Below are positions 42,413 to 51,328 of a DNA stretch of 64,000 bases, one piece after another. Position 1 is the first letter of the stretch. Each line of letters begins with the position of its first letter. The stretch comes from Capsulimonas corticalis. GTDB taxonomy: Bacteria; Armatimonadota; Armatimonadia; Armatimonadales; Capsulimonadaceae. Under the pieces are notes generated by a model. That model was not told the origin of the DNA. It saw nothing but the letters and a program-made list of their open reading frames with translations, and did not search any database. Position numbers and translations under genes: made by a program. The DNA is taken from contig NZ_AP025739.1 of assembly GCF_003574315.2 (NCBI RefSeq), forward strand, positions 2,914,001 to 2,978,000, written 5' to 3'.

Positions 42413-43566
42413 CGGACGACGAATTATCGCTCCCAAGCGACGAGTTAACGCCAACGAGCTGGGTTGCGGTGAGCCGGGGCGCGCTGACGCATAACGCGCA
42501 GGCGTTATTGAAACTGCTGGAGACGGCGGAGCCGGCGCCGCGATTGATCGCGGTCGTGAAAGCGAACGCCTACGGGCACGGCGCTCCCCAAACGGCGCGC
42601 GTGCTGAGCGAGGCGGGAATCGACTTCTTCGCGGTCACCACCCCCGAAGAAGCGCTGGAACTGCGCCTTGCGGGAATTGCCGCCGAGATCCTCGCCTTCG
42701 CCCCGCCGATCCCCGATCAGGTGAAGACGCTCGTCGCGCAGGGGATCGTTTTGACGGTTTGTGACCTGGATGGTTTGGCGGCGATCTCCAAAGCCGCCGC
42801 GTCGGCCGGGAAATCCGCGAAGGTCCATTTGAAGGTCGATACGGGGATGGGGCGGCTGGGCGTGCTGCCGGCAAACGCCGTCAAGCTGGCGCGCGCGATC
42901 GCGGACGATCCGAACGTGACCCTCGGCGGCGTTTACACACACTTTGGACGGGCGCTGGAGAAAGATGAAGCGCCGACGCGCAAGCAGCTCGCCGTCTTCC
43001 TGTCCGTGCTCCAGGATTTGAAAGGGGCGGGGATCGATTCGGGCTTGCGACACTGCGCCAACTCGGCGGGCGTTTTACTGGGACCGGATTACTGGATGGA
43101 CGCCGTGCGGCCCGGGACTCTTCTCTATGGGCAGTACCCGGCGGCGTCGCTCCCGAAGCGCCTGGAGCTTCGGGATTCGTGGAAGCTGAAAACGCGCATC
43201 GTCTCCGTGCGCGATGTCCCCGCTGGAACCCCCGTGGGGTACGGCGGCGAATTCGTGACGGCGCGCGCGACGCGTCTTGCGGTGCTGCCGATCGGTTACG
43301 CGGATGGCTTCACCGTCGTTCCCGGGAGTGTGACGTCCGGCGCGCGCGGCCTCAAAGCGCTGCTGCGCGGCCTGATGAAGCGCGGAGCCCAGAATACCGT
43401 GACGATCTGTGGCAAGCGCGTTCCCGTAGTCGGGCGCGTCGCGATGCAGATCTGTTCGGTCGATGTGACCGATCTGGGGGAAGTCGCGGTGGGCGACGAA
43501 GTGACGGTTCCTGCTCGCCGCGTGACGAGCAGCGCGCGGCTGCCGCGCCGTTTTGAAGACGGATGA
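42409..43566 (+). CDS. alr: Alanine racemase
   Basis: A 385-residue fold-type III PLP enzyme that interconverts L- and D-alanine for peptidoglycan. The PLP lysine is Lys51 in LIAVVKANAYGHG. The C-terminal beta domain carries GTLLYGQYP and RVAMQICSVDVTDL, the region next to the active-site Tyr. Length and order are normal for Alr. It starts at GTG 42409, overlapping the stop of the M14 gene by 4 nt, so translation is coupled. Together with FemAB and two M14 peptidases it forms a wall-related operon. Confidence 0.93.
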   Translation: MTDDELSLPSDELTPTSWVAVSRGALTHNAQALLKLLETAEPAPRLIAVVKANAYGHGAPQTARVLSEAGIDFFAVTTPEEALELRLAGIAAEILAFAPPIPDQVKTLVAQGIVLTVCDLDGLAAISKAAASAGKSAKVHLKVDTGMGRLGVLPANAVKLARAIADDPNVTLGGVYTHFGRALEKDEAPTRKQLAVFLSVLQDLKGAGIDSGLRHCANSAGVLLGPDYWMDAVRPGTLLYGQYPAASLPKRLELRDSWKLKTRIVSVRDVPAGTPVGYGGEFVTARATRLAVLPIGYADGFTVVPGSVTSGARGLKALLRGLMKRGAQNTVTICGKRVPVVGRVAMQICSVDVTDLGEVAVGDEVTVPARRVTSSARLPRRFEDG

Positions 43567-43584
43567 GCGCAAATTTTTAGAGCG

Positions 43585-44979
43585 ATGAACGTCAAAAAGT
43601 GCTGGAAATTGGGAGCCCTGCTGCTAGCGGCGGGGACGGCGCAGCTTCCGTCGGCCGCGGCTCCCAAAGACCCCGTCACTGCGCCGATGACAAAGCCTAT
43701 CGCCTCGCGGGTGACATCGTATGTGCGGATGACATCGGAGCTGCGCGCGGACGCCGCCGCCAGCCCGCTGCTGACGCTTGCGTCCATCGGCAAATCCACA
43801 CACGGCAAAACGCTCTGGCTGATGCGCGCCGGCGAACCGGCCGTCGCCTCGGAGAAGACCGTTCGGGTGCTGTTCCTCTGCCGCCAGCATGGCGACGAGC
43901 CCGCCAGCACCGAAGCTGTCCTCGGTCTTTTAAGCCGCCTTGCGCATGGCAAAGAACCCGAGCTGCGCGCGCAGCTTCGTCAGACGACGTTTTATTTTGT
44001 CCCGATGGTCAATCCGGATGGCGCCGACGCCAACACGCGCCGCAACGGGGTAGGGGCGGACCTGAACCGCGACTGGGGCGCGTTCGCGCAGCCGGAGACG
44101 CGCGCCGTCCACGACGTCGCTCAGAAGCTCAGCCCGCATGTGGTGATCGACGCGCATAACTGGGACGGCGACGATCCCTACAACGCCAACTGCATTGAGG
44201 CGGACCGCGACCGCGAAAGCGAGATCGCCGGCGCCGCGCGCGAAACCCAGTCCGCCGCCGCGATGGCGCTTTCACGCCTCGGATTTCAAATCAACGCGAC
44301 CGCGTACGGGCCGCAGGCCGATCCGCGTCTTGCCCATCGCTACTTCACATCCCAGAATTTGGTGTCGCTGCTCGTCGAAACGCACTCGGGCGATCCGGGC
44401 GATGTGAGCGACTTCGTGCGCCGCCAGGGTGTCTATGTCGGACTGATCCATGCGCTGGGGGATAATCTGTCGGCGAGCGGGACGCTGGCGCGGCTCGACG
44501 GGCTGGAGAATAGAGACGATTCGCGCGAAGCCCAGGCGGGCGTTGCCGACCGAAAAATCTTCGCGGTGAGCAAGACGGCGGCGGCTCCTGTCGCCGGCCG
44601 GCCGGCGCGGCGGGCGCCACGCTGGCTTCCCGTGGTTCTGGCCTTCGCCGTCGCGCTGTGGGCGCTGTTCCAGGGACGAGCCGTGCTGGATTCGGAGCCG
44701 CCCGCGCCTCGGTACCGGTTCTGCCGCAAGTCCTGGCTGCGGAATGTCCCCGGCAGCCGCGTCGCCGCCGTGGCGGGCATTCGGCCGGCGGCGGCGCGCG
44801 GCGCCCTCCGTTCGGCGTATACCGTGAACGCCTCGAACGCCTTGCCCGCGCGCCGGGAGCTTACGCCGGATCTTTCGGAGCGGCGACGTGATAGTTCGAC
44901 GCCACGGACACGAGGGTTTGCTCGGGCCAGCGCAGCGCCGTCAGACGACCTCCATGCGCGGCTCCTGTGTCTACGTTGA
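43585..44979 (+). CDS. Exported M14 zinc carboxypeptidase, second copy, with C-terminal TM segment
   Basis: A 464-residue relative of the first M14 peptidase. The signal peptide is LGALLLAAGTAQLPSAAA. Zinc site: RQHGDEPAS, third ligand His in VIDAHNWDGDDPYN, catalytic Glu in SLLVETHSGDPG; LNRDWGAFAQPETRA also matches. Unlike copy one it has a membrane segment near residues 351-367 (WLPVVLAFAVALWALFQG), which would anchor it. The last 38 codons overlap the convergent metallophosphatase gene by 119 nt and are Arg/Ser-rich, so the natural C-terminus might be shorter after a frameshift; the sequence does not decide. Confidence 0.85.
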   Translation: MNVKKCWKLGALLLAAGTAQLPSAAAPKDPVTAPMTKPIASRVTSYVRMTSELRADAAASPLLTLASIGKSTHGKTLWLMRAGEPAVASEKTVRVLFLCRQHGDEPASTEAVLGLLSRLAHGKEPELRAQLRQTTFYFVPMVNPDGADANTRRNGVGADLNRDWGAFAQPETRAVHDVAQKLSPHVVIDAHNWDGDDPYNANCIEADRDRESEIAGAARETQSAAAMALSRLGFQINATAYGPQADPRLAHRYFTSQNLVSLLVETHSGDPGDVSDFVRRQGVYVGLIHALGDNLSASGTLARLDGLENRDDSREAQAGVADRKIFAVSKTAAAPVAGRPARRAPRWLPVVLAFAVALWALFQGRAVLDSEPPAPRYRFCRKSWLRNVPGSRVAAVAGIRPAAARGALRSAYTVNASNALPARRELTPDLSERRRDSSTPRTRGFARASAAPSDDLHARLLCLR

Positions 44980-45583
44980 CAGTGTTGTAACGGATCTCGG
45001 CGCGCTCCTGCGGCGTGTGCCCGTAGACGATAAACGCCGATCCCCGGTAGTCCGCCGCCCAGTCGCGGCGGATCGTCTTACCTTCCGGACTCTTGCCAAT
45101 CGCATCTCCATAAAGAATAAAGCGCTGGACCTCCGGATCATCCTCATGGCCGATCATCTTTTCCTCGATCCCCGCATGCGCGACGATCAACTGTCCCCCG
45201 TCGAGAATCCGATATAAAGGCGCGTCGGCGAGCAGAGCCCGGATGTCGTCCTTAAACTGAGCGCTGTCCGTCTGACTTTCAATCTGTCGGATCGTCTCGT
45301 CCAGCCCCGTCCGGCCCGGCTCCATCGCCTCGCCTCGCAGCCACTTCGCGAGAATGACATCATGATTTCCCATCACCATCTGGGCTTGCTTACGCCGCCA
45401 TCGGTCGATCGCAAAGCGCAGCACACCCGCCGTATCGGGGCCTCGGTTGATCAGATCTCCCACGAATACCAGCGTGCGTCCTTCAGGATGCTCGCCGACG
45501 GCGTTATAGCCCAGAGCGGCCGTCAATCGCGTCAATGCGTCCAAACAGCCGTGGACATCGCCGATGATATCGTACTTTTCCAG
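44861..45583 (-). CDS. Metallophosphatase (PrpE/ApaH-like), CTG start likely
   Basis: A 240-residue calcineurin-like phosphatase. Motif I, YDIIGDVHGC, is encoded at about 45545-45575 and can be read only from CTG 45583 (codon cag on the top strand), which has AAGGAG 7 nt upstream; the frame has TAA just before and no ATG, GTG or TTG between. Later motifs are VFVGDLINRGPDT (GDxxDRG-like), MVMGNHDV (GNHD), AHAG and VYGHTPQERAE. This is the diadenosine tetraphosphatase / Ser-Thr phosphatase branch. Beginning at the inner TTG 45544 would delete motif I and kill the enzyme. Confidence 0.85.
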   Translation of the reverse strand: MEKYDIIGDVHGCLDALTRLTAALGYNAVGEHPEGRTLVFVGDLINRGPDTAGVLRFAIDRWRRKQAQMVMGNHDVILAKWLRGEAMEPGRTGLDETIRQIESQTDSAQFKDDIRALLADAPLYRILDGGQLIVAHAGIEEKMIGHEDDPEVQRFILYGDAIGKSPEGKTIRRDWAADYRGSAFIVYGHTPQERAEIRYNTVNVDTGAAHGGRLTALRWPEQTLVSVASNYHVAAPKDPA

Positions 45584-45709
45584 GGAACTTCTCCTTTATT
45601 TTTGTCGCCTATCCAGAAGTATGGAAGAATGTGGGTAGTTCGTAATTATACCAGGATAACGCCGCCGGCAAAAAGATTCTGTCCGGTAAGCCGGCGACGG
45701 AGAAGAAGG

Positions 45710-47719
45710 ATGGCGGAGATGAAAAAGAAAATCGCGCTGGCCGCGCTGTCGGCGGTCGTGGCGCTGGCGGGAGCGCAGGGCTGCGCGGACGCAGGGAAAC
45801 TGAGCACGTCATATATTGACCCGGACCAGATCACAAAGGTGCCGTTCGGATCGCATTCGCACTGGGCGCAGCCGTGGCGCGCCTACTCCGCGACGCTGCC
45901 GGCTTCCGTGTTTTTGAATGGAGTCGGCGTCAATTTCAATGTGATCCATGAAGATCCGCAGCTGATCGCCAAAATGCTGGCGACGCACGGCGTGCGCAGC
46001 GCTCGTCTCGAAATTGGGTGGGGATCGCTGAGTTACGATGACGAAACCAAGCTGGTTCCCGCACAGGAGAAGCGACTCACGGTGCTGCTGACGGCGCTCA
46101 AAGATAACGGCATCCGACCGCTGATTCTTCTGAACGCGCACCAGGGCGGGCCATGCCCCAATATTATCGTGAATCGCGTTGTCGCCGCCGACGCTCATAC
46201 CGGCGATACGACGGTGCGTCTGAAGGATACCAGTGGTCTCAAGGTTGGATACAGCGGCCTGAGTTATCTGGTCGGCTATATTCTCGCGGACCAGATCATC
46301 ACGAAGATCGATGGCGATACGGTGACGCTGGCTAAGCCGCTGCCAAAGGATTTGACCGCCGGGGCCACGGTGCAGGTGGGGACGCTAAAGTATCGCCCCT
46401 TTTCCAAGCCCGGAACGGACGATTACGATGCGACAATCGCGGGCTGGCAAAAATATGTCGGCGTGGTCGCCCAATATGTCGCCGGCGTTCTGGGCACAAC
46501 AGGGTCCAAGGACAAAGGCTTCGATATGGAGATCTGGAACGAGCTGACGTTTGGTAACCAGTTTCTCACGATCAACAACTACTATCCGGGCAAATATCAG
46601 GACTATAATCCGCAATCGATCTACACGAACCTGGTGAAAGCGACAGCGGATTACGTCGATGATCACGCTTCCCAATTCAGCGGCGTGGAGTTCGGCGACG
46701 GATTCGCGAACACCATCCCCTGGCCCGCCGCTTCGGATGAACCGTCGCGTATTTGGGCGATCGACAAGCACCCTTATCCATCGCGCAAGACCTACCCCAA
46801 GGATAACGCGAAGGGCTTCACCCTGAACGCCAAGTATGAACAGGACTCCTACGCCCCTTCCTACACCGCGCTGTTCCCAGAGTACAACGGGACGTTTATT
46901 CAAACGGAGAGCGCGATCCGTGATATGGCCCCGATCAAGAACATGGTCGGGAGGAGCGCGCACGGCGCGTTAAGCCGTCAGGTGAACGGGAAGACGAAGC
47001 CGATGTCGGTGTGGCTCACCGAGGGAAACACGGCGCCCGGCGTGGACAGCCCCAGCACTCCGGTCGATCAGATCCTGCGGATCAAAGCGAAATCGGCGCT
47101 TCGCTTCTACACGTTCTTTTTGAATAAGGGGGCGACCAAGGTCGATCTCTACGCCGCGATGTCCGCGAATCGAACGCTTGGCGATCGAGAAGTGGGACTG
47201 ATCCAGACGAACTTTGTCGATTATGCCTTGAAGAAGGACGCGACGTATCCTGACGACGATTCTTCTTATACGTCGCCAACGCTGGCGTCGCTTGGCCGGC
47301 TGACGGCTAAGATGAAGAGTGGGCTCGACCCGAATTTGACCGCACAGTCGATCTCGCTGACGGATATTTCCGATACGCACGATCACACCCAGTTTACCGG
47401 CGATGGAACTCCGGAGCATCCCAATCTCTACGACCGGGATGTCTTTGCGTTCCTGCCGTTTCAGGTGAATAGCCATCGGTTTGTGATCCCGTACTATGTG
47501 ATGACGCGCGACATTCTCAAACCGCTCGATCCCGAGAAGTTCACGCTGACCCTGGACGGCTTTTCCGGCAAGAAAGCCGCGATCACTGTGTACGATCCGA
47601 TTAACGATAAGACCGTGCCTGTTTCGGTGGACAGCTCCAGCGGCCAGGGCGCCAAGGTCACGGTGACCGCCGCCGACTATCCTTACTTGCTGATCATCGA
47701 CGATCCGACGCTGAAGTAA
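45710..47719 (+). CDS. Clan GH-A-like glycoside hydrolase, exported
   Basis: A 669-residue exported protein. The N-terminus has a signal-like segment (KIALAALSAVVALAGAQGC), and the Cys may be lipidated, although the -3 residue is unusual. The TIM barrel includes GVRSARLEIGWGSLSY, then EIWNELTFGN with the likely acid/base Glu in NE, and VWLTEGNTAPG with a likely nucleophile Glu. An inserted beta region (about residues 155-220) interrupts the barrel before the acid/base. C-terminal beta domains follow. The pattern is that of GH39/GH5-like members of clan GH-A, but I cannot place it in one family. ATG 45710 follows GGAGAAGAAGG; ATG 45719 is close. Confidence 0.75.
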   Translation: MAEMKKKIALAALSAVVALAGAQGCADAGKLSTSYIDPDQITKVPFGSHSHWAQPWRAYSATLPASVFLNGVGVNFNVIHEDPQLIAKMLATHGVRSARLEIGWGSLSYDDETKLVPAQEKRLTVLLTALKDNGIRPLILLNAHQGGPCPNIIVNRVVAADAHTGDTTVRLKDTSGLKVGYSGLSYLVGYILADQIITKIDGDTVTLAKPLPKDLTAGATVQVGTLKYRPFSKPGTDDYDATIAGWQKYVGVVAQYVAGVLGTTGSKDKGFDMEIWNELTFGNQFLTINNYYPGKYQDYNPQSIYTNLVKATADYVDDHASQFSGVEFGDGFANTIPWPAASDEPSRIWAIDKHPYPSRKTYPKDNAKGFTLNAKYEQDSYAPSYTALFPEYNGTFIQTESAIRDMAPIKNMVGRSAHGALSRQVNGKTKPMSVWLTEGNTAPGVDSPSTPVDQILRIKAKSALRFYTFFLNKGATKVDLYAAMSANRTLGDREVGLIQTNFVDYALKKDATYPDDDSSYTSPTLASLGRLTAKMKSGLDPNLTAQSISLTDISDTHDHTQFTGDGTPEHPNLYDRDVFAFLPFQVNSHRFVIPYYVMTRDILKPLDPEKFTLTLDGFSGKKAAITVYDPINDKTVPVSVDSSSGQGAKVTVTAADYPYLLIIDDPTLK

Positions 47720-48785
47720 GCGAAGCCGTCTTTAGCGCCGGACTTCGCGCGCCCTTAACCGTAAACGGGCGCTCGAAGATCCAATAAAACACAAATGCCG
47801 CCGCCACGACGATGGGAAGCTCCAAGATTCCCACGACCGTGGCGGCGGTTTCTGTTCCGGATATGGGGGCGAAGTGGTGGATCACCGCCAGGACCGGCGC
47901 GTGGATCAAATAAATGCTGTAGGAGAAGGAGCCGAGTCCCGCCAGCCATGTTCTAGAAAGTATCCGCCGGCAGCGCTCGCCGCCGGGTACGGCGCAGGCA
48001 ATCAAAACGGCGACGGTCATCAGGGAGATGGGAAGGTCGACAATATCTCGGATCGTCTCATATCGTTCCGCGCCAAGCGCGGTGAGCGATACGCCCATCG
48101 CCACGGCGATGAGTCCGGCGAAGATCGGCCACCGAGTTTGATTTCGGATCGAGCGTGAGAGTGTCTCCTGGGAATATGCAATGAACGCGCCCGCCGCACC
48201 GATCGCGAAATCCCCGTAATAGTGCATCGACGGCGACTTGAGCGGCGACCAGTGTTCTGCGGCGAGAGAAAGCAGCAGAGCTCCCGCCGCCATTTTGATT
48301 GGCCCCCACCGCAGCGCCGCCCACGCCAGAACGGGGAAGATCAGATAGATGTGCCACTCGACGGCGACCGACCAGAGCGGCGCCGATATCGCATAGGGGA
48401 ACGGCCCAAAATCGTGCGTCAGGAACAGGTGCTCCGCGAAGGAGCGCGGGAAATCCCGCGCCGGCGGCGCCTGTGCGGCCAGCGGCGCGGCGGCGATGCA
48501 CAGCGCGAACGCCGCGTAATAAGGCGGCAGGATGCGTCGCCCTCGCCGGATGAAAAAGGCGATTATCCCGCCTTTCTGGTCGCCGGAGCGTGCGACGGGC
48601 AGCATCAAGCAAAAACCGGAGAGTACGATGAATACCGTCACCGCCGCATGCGCGTACGAAAATATCGCCAGGCGCTGCTCCGAAAGCCCATGCGCGCACA
48701 TGACGTAAATGGCGGCGATGGCGCGAAGGCCGTCGAGATGGTCCAATCGGTTTTCTGGCGCGTGATCTGCGGCATTTCTCTCCAT
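47694..48785 (-). CDS. Acyltransferase 3 family membrane protein (OafA/NodX-like)
   Basis: A 363-residue protein with ten or so membrane helices that would transfer acetyl or succinyl groups to cell-surface sugars. Conserved landmarks are LDHLDGLRAIAAIYVMCAHG at the N-terminus with the essential His, FIVLSGFCLMLPVARSGDQK, then FIRRGRRILPPYYAAF with the R-R motif, and APLWSVAVEWHIYLIFPVL. The C-terminus overlaps the end of the convergent glycosidase gene by 26 bp. The start is ATG 48785. Confidence 0.9.
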   Translation of the reverse strand: MERNAADHAPENRLDHLDGLRAIAAIYVMCAHGLSEQRLAIFSYAHAAVTVFIVLSGFCLMLPVARSGDQKGGIIAFFIRRGRRILPPYYAAFALCIAAAPLAAQAPPARDFPRSFAEHLFLTHDFGPFPYAISAPLWSVAVEWHIYLIFPVLAWAALRWGPIKMAAGALLLSLAAEHWSPLKSPSMHYYGDFAIGAAGAFIAYSQETLSRSIRNQTRWPIFAGLIAVAMGVSLTALGAERYETIRDIVDLPISLMTVAVLIACAVPGGERCRRILSRTWLAGLGSFSYSIYLIHAPVLAVIHHFAPISGTETAATVVGILELPIVVAAAFVFYWIFERPFTVKGARSPALKTASLTSASDRR

Positions 48786-48862
48786 AATTTCATTCTATGG
48801 CGAATTGAAGATTTTCTTTAGCGAAACGTTTCTATCGGCGTCTCGGAAATTGCGAATCTCAC

Positions 48863-48891
48863 TTGTATTTTCCCGCGCCGCGCGTTAGAAT
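48863..48891 (+). promoter_or_regulatory. Probable promoter of the GH42 gene
   Basis: TTGTAT at 48863-48868, a 17-bp spacer and TAGAAT at 48886-48891. The match is moderate. It lies inside the extended open frame of the GH42 gene and argues for the ATG at 48950 as start. Confidence 0.5.
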
Positions 48892-48949
48892 AGACCGGCG
48901 GCTCCACGCCGCGACGGCTTTTATTCCAACGATCGAAGGATATCCCTGC

Positions 48950-50959
48950 ATGACGAGCGACATCTTCTTCCCACGTATTCTCCATGGCGGCGACTATAAC
49001 CCGGAACAGTGGCCCGAAGAGGTCTGGAGCGAGGATGTCCGCTTGATGCGGCTTGCGCATGTGAATGTCGCGACGCTGCCGGTCTTTGGCTGGGTCAGCT
49101 TGCAGCCCGAGGAAGACACGTACACGTTCGAATGGCTGGACCGCGTGATCGAAAAGCTCACGGCCGGCGGCGTCGGCCTGTGCCTGGCGACTGCGACGGC
49201 TTCCGTGCCGGCCTGGATGGACCAGAAGTATCCCGACATTCTGCGCGTGGATGTCCACGGCGTCCAGCAGCGCCATGGCAATCGCCACACCTTTTGCCCT
49301 AACTCCCCGAACTTCCGGCGGCTTTCCACGAACCTCGCGCGGCGCATGGCGGAGCGTTACGGCAGTCATCCTGGCCTGCTCGTCTGGCACGTGAGCAACG
49401 AGTACGGCAATACCTGCTACTGCGATCAATGCGCGGCGGCCTTCCGTCTCTGGCTTCAGGATCGCTACGGCAGCCTGGAAGAGACGAACCGGCGCTGGAA
49501 CACGACATTCTGGGGCCATACCTATACCGATTGGTCTCAGATCGAGCCGCCGACCACGAACGGCGAGCGCTCGATGCAGTCGCTGCTCATCGATTACGAT
49601 CGCTTCCAATCGGAGAGCCTGCTCAATTGCTACAAGGCGGAGCGCGATGTCTTGAAAGCGATCACGCCGCACATTCCCGTCACCACGAATCTGATGGGGC
49701 CGTGCAAGCCAACGGACTATCACAAATGGGCGAAGGAGATGGACCTGATCTCCTGGGATTCGTATCCGCAGCGCGGCGCCACACCCGCCGACATCGCGTT
49801 CAATCATAGCCTGATGCGCGGCTGTAAAGAGGGACTGCCCTGGATGCTGATGGAGCAAACGCCGTCGCAGCAGAACTGGCAGCCGTATAACGCCCTGAAG
49901 CGCCCTGGCGTGATGCGTCTCTGGTCGTATCAGGCGATGGCGCACGGGGCGAACGCCGTGATGTACTTCCAGTGGCGGCGTTCGCGGGGCGCGTGCGAGA
50001 AGTACCACGGCGCCGTCGTGGAGCATGCGGGCCGCTCCGACGCGCGCGTTTTTCAGGAGGTCGCGACTCTGGGCGCGGAGCTGGAAGCTCTGGGAGCGAA
50101 CACGCTCGGCGCACGGGTGCAGTCCGCCGCCGCCGTGCTGTTCGATTGGGATAATTGGTGGGCGGTCGAGTACTCCAGCGGTCCGAGCGTCGATTTGAAA
50201 TACATCGCGCAGACGCAAAGTTATTACGCCGCGCTGCACGACCTGGGCATTGTCGCCGACATCGTCTCGCCCGAAGCCGATCTTTCCCAATACAAACTCA
50301 TCGTCGCCCCCGTGCTGTATATGGTGAAGCCGGGCGTCGCCGAGCGCCTGGAGGCATATGTCCAGGCGGGCGGCGTCCTTGTCACGACTTACTTCAGCGG
50401 CATTGTCGACGAGACCGATCTCGTGACGCTGGGCGGCTATCCGGGACCGCTGCGCAAGCTGCTAGGCATTTGGGCGGAGGAGATCGATGTGCTCTCCCCC
50501 CAGGAAAGCAACACGATCCGGTTCGAAGCAGACAGCTCGATTTCGGATTGCGGCATGCTCTGCGATCTGATCCACAGCGAAGGCGCGACAGTTCTCGCTC
50601 GGTACGAGCGCGATTTCTACGCCGGGATGCCCGCTGTCACCGTGAACGAGTTCGGCTCTGGAAAAGCCTACTATCTGGCGACGGCGCTTGCCGCCTCCGG
50701 TTTGCGCGCGTTCCTTCAGACGGTGCTGGGCGAAGCGCAAATCCAGCTCCCGCTCGGCGCCCGTCCACCGTCGGGCGTCGAAGTCACCGAACTGAGCCTG
50801 CCGTCGGGCGAAGCTTTCGTTTATGTCCTGAACCACAACAACGCCGGAGTTTCCGTGGCGCTGCCGGCGGGAACGTTCCAGGAGCTGATTACCGGCGAAG
50901 AGACGCAAGGCGTTCTAGAGCTGACGCCGTACGGCGTGGCGATTTTACAGGAGATTTAG
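48950..50959 (+). CDS. GH42 beta-galactosidase
   Basis: A 669-residue intracellular enzyme that removes terminal beta-galactose, also alpha-L-arabinopyranose in some members. N-terminus: ILHGGDYNPEQWPEEVWSED, the GH42 hallmark. A four-Cys zinc cluster lies at NTCYCDQCAAAF with earlier and later Cys. Acid/base is Glu151 in HVSNEYGNTC and nucleophile Glu302 in WMLMEQTPSQQNWQPYN. The C-terminal trimerisation and beta domains are complete. AAGGA lies 10 nt before ATG 48950; the longer frame to 48863 includes the promoter and is rejected. The convergent acyltransferase and the GH52 gene flank it. Confidence 0.93.
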   Translation: MTSDIFFPRILHGGDYNPEQWPEEVWSEDVRLMRLAHVNVATLPVFGWVSLQPEEDTYTFEWLDRVIEKLTAGGVGLCLATATASVPAWMDQKYPDILRVDVHGVQQRHGNRHTFCPNSPNFRRLSTNLARRMAERYGSHPGLLVWHVSNEYGNTCYCDQCAAAFRLWLQDRYGSLEETNRRWNTTFWGHTYTDWSQIEPPTTNGERSMQSLLIDYDRFQSESLLNCYKAERDVLKAITPHIPVTTNLMGPCKPTDYHKWAKEMDLISWDSYPQRGATPADIAFNHSLMRGCKEGLPWMLMEQTPSQQNWQPYNALKRPGVMRLWSYQAMAHGANAVMYFQWRRSRGACEKYHGAVVEHAGRSDARVFQEVATLGAELEALGANTLGARVQSAAAVLFDWDNWWAVEYSSGPSVDLKYIAQTQSYYAALHDLGIVADIVSPEADLSQYKLIVAPVLYMVKPGVAERLEAYVQAGGVLVTTYFSGIVDETDLVTLGGYPGPLRKLLGIWAEEIDVLSPQESNTIRFEADSSISDCGMLCDLIHSEGATVLARYERDFYAGMPAVTVNEFGSGKAYYLATALAASGLRAFLQTVLGEAQIQLPLGARPPSGVEVTELSLPSGEAFVYVLNHNNAGVSVALPAGTFQELITGEETQGVLELTPYGVAILQEI

Positions 50960-51035
50960 GCGTGTTTTGGGATGAACTCATAGAGTAGGCTTTTGCCTAC
51001 CGGGCAATGAATTACCCGGCTGTGGGCGCTTCGCG

Positions 51036-51109
51036 CCGACCGTCCGTGCCGGATGGAAGAGCTAGAAAACGTGATCGACAGCTCTCTTCCGTCCGGCACG
51101 GACGGTCGG
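51036..51109. repeat. Long inverted repeat / hairpin after GH42
   Basis: CCGACCGTCCGTGCCGGATG plus eight more bases (51036-51063) pairs with the complementary arm at 51080-51109, with one mismatch and a 2-nt indel and a 16-nt loop. Two smaller palindromes lie to the left (GTAGGCTTTTGCCTAC, CCGGGCAATGAATTACCCGG) and one to the right (ACGTACTTCAGTGCGT). It may act as a terminator, but there is no T-run. It looks like a mobile palindromic repeat. Confidence 0.65.
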
Positions 51110-51164
51110 TTGCGGAGCAACCCCCAGCCACGTACTTCAGTGCGTGGTCTCCATGCGCTCGCCA

Positions 51165-51328
51165 TCATTCCCCTCGCGGCCGAAGCACCAGCAGCGTGAC
51201 GCTCTGGGCGGGAACGGTCAATTGGACTCTGCCCGGATTGGCCGGGATGCTGGCGAGGCGCTCAATCGATGGCGCAGCGGCGCTCAGGCGCCACACCTGC
51301 GCGCCGCCGCCCGCCACGCTTCATGTGA
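51165..51328 (-). pseudogene. C-terminal remnant of a glycosidase, in frame after the GH52 stop
   Basis: Directly after the GH52 stop codon TAA (51331-51329), the same frame stays open for about 54 codons to a TGA at 51165. It reads AQVWRLSAAAPSIERLASIP, then GRVQLTVPAQSVTLLVLRPR. Such an ending (a last beta strand with VPAQSVTLLVL) is typical of the C-terminal beta domain of GH39/GH44/GH51-like enzymes. GH52 proteins normally end as this one does (ILWLSEE), so the tail is not part of GH52. The likeliest reading is the 3-prime stump of a deleted glycosidase gene. There is no start codon with a ribosome site. Confidence 0.55.
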
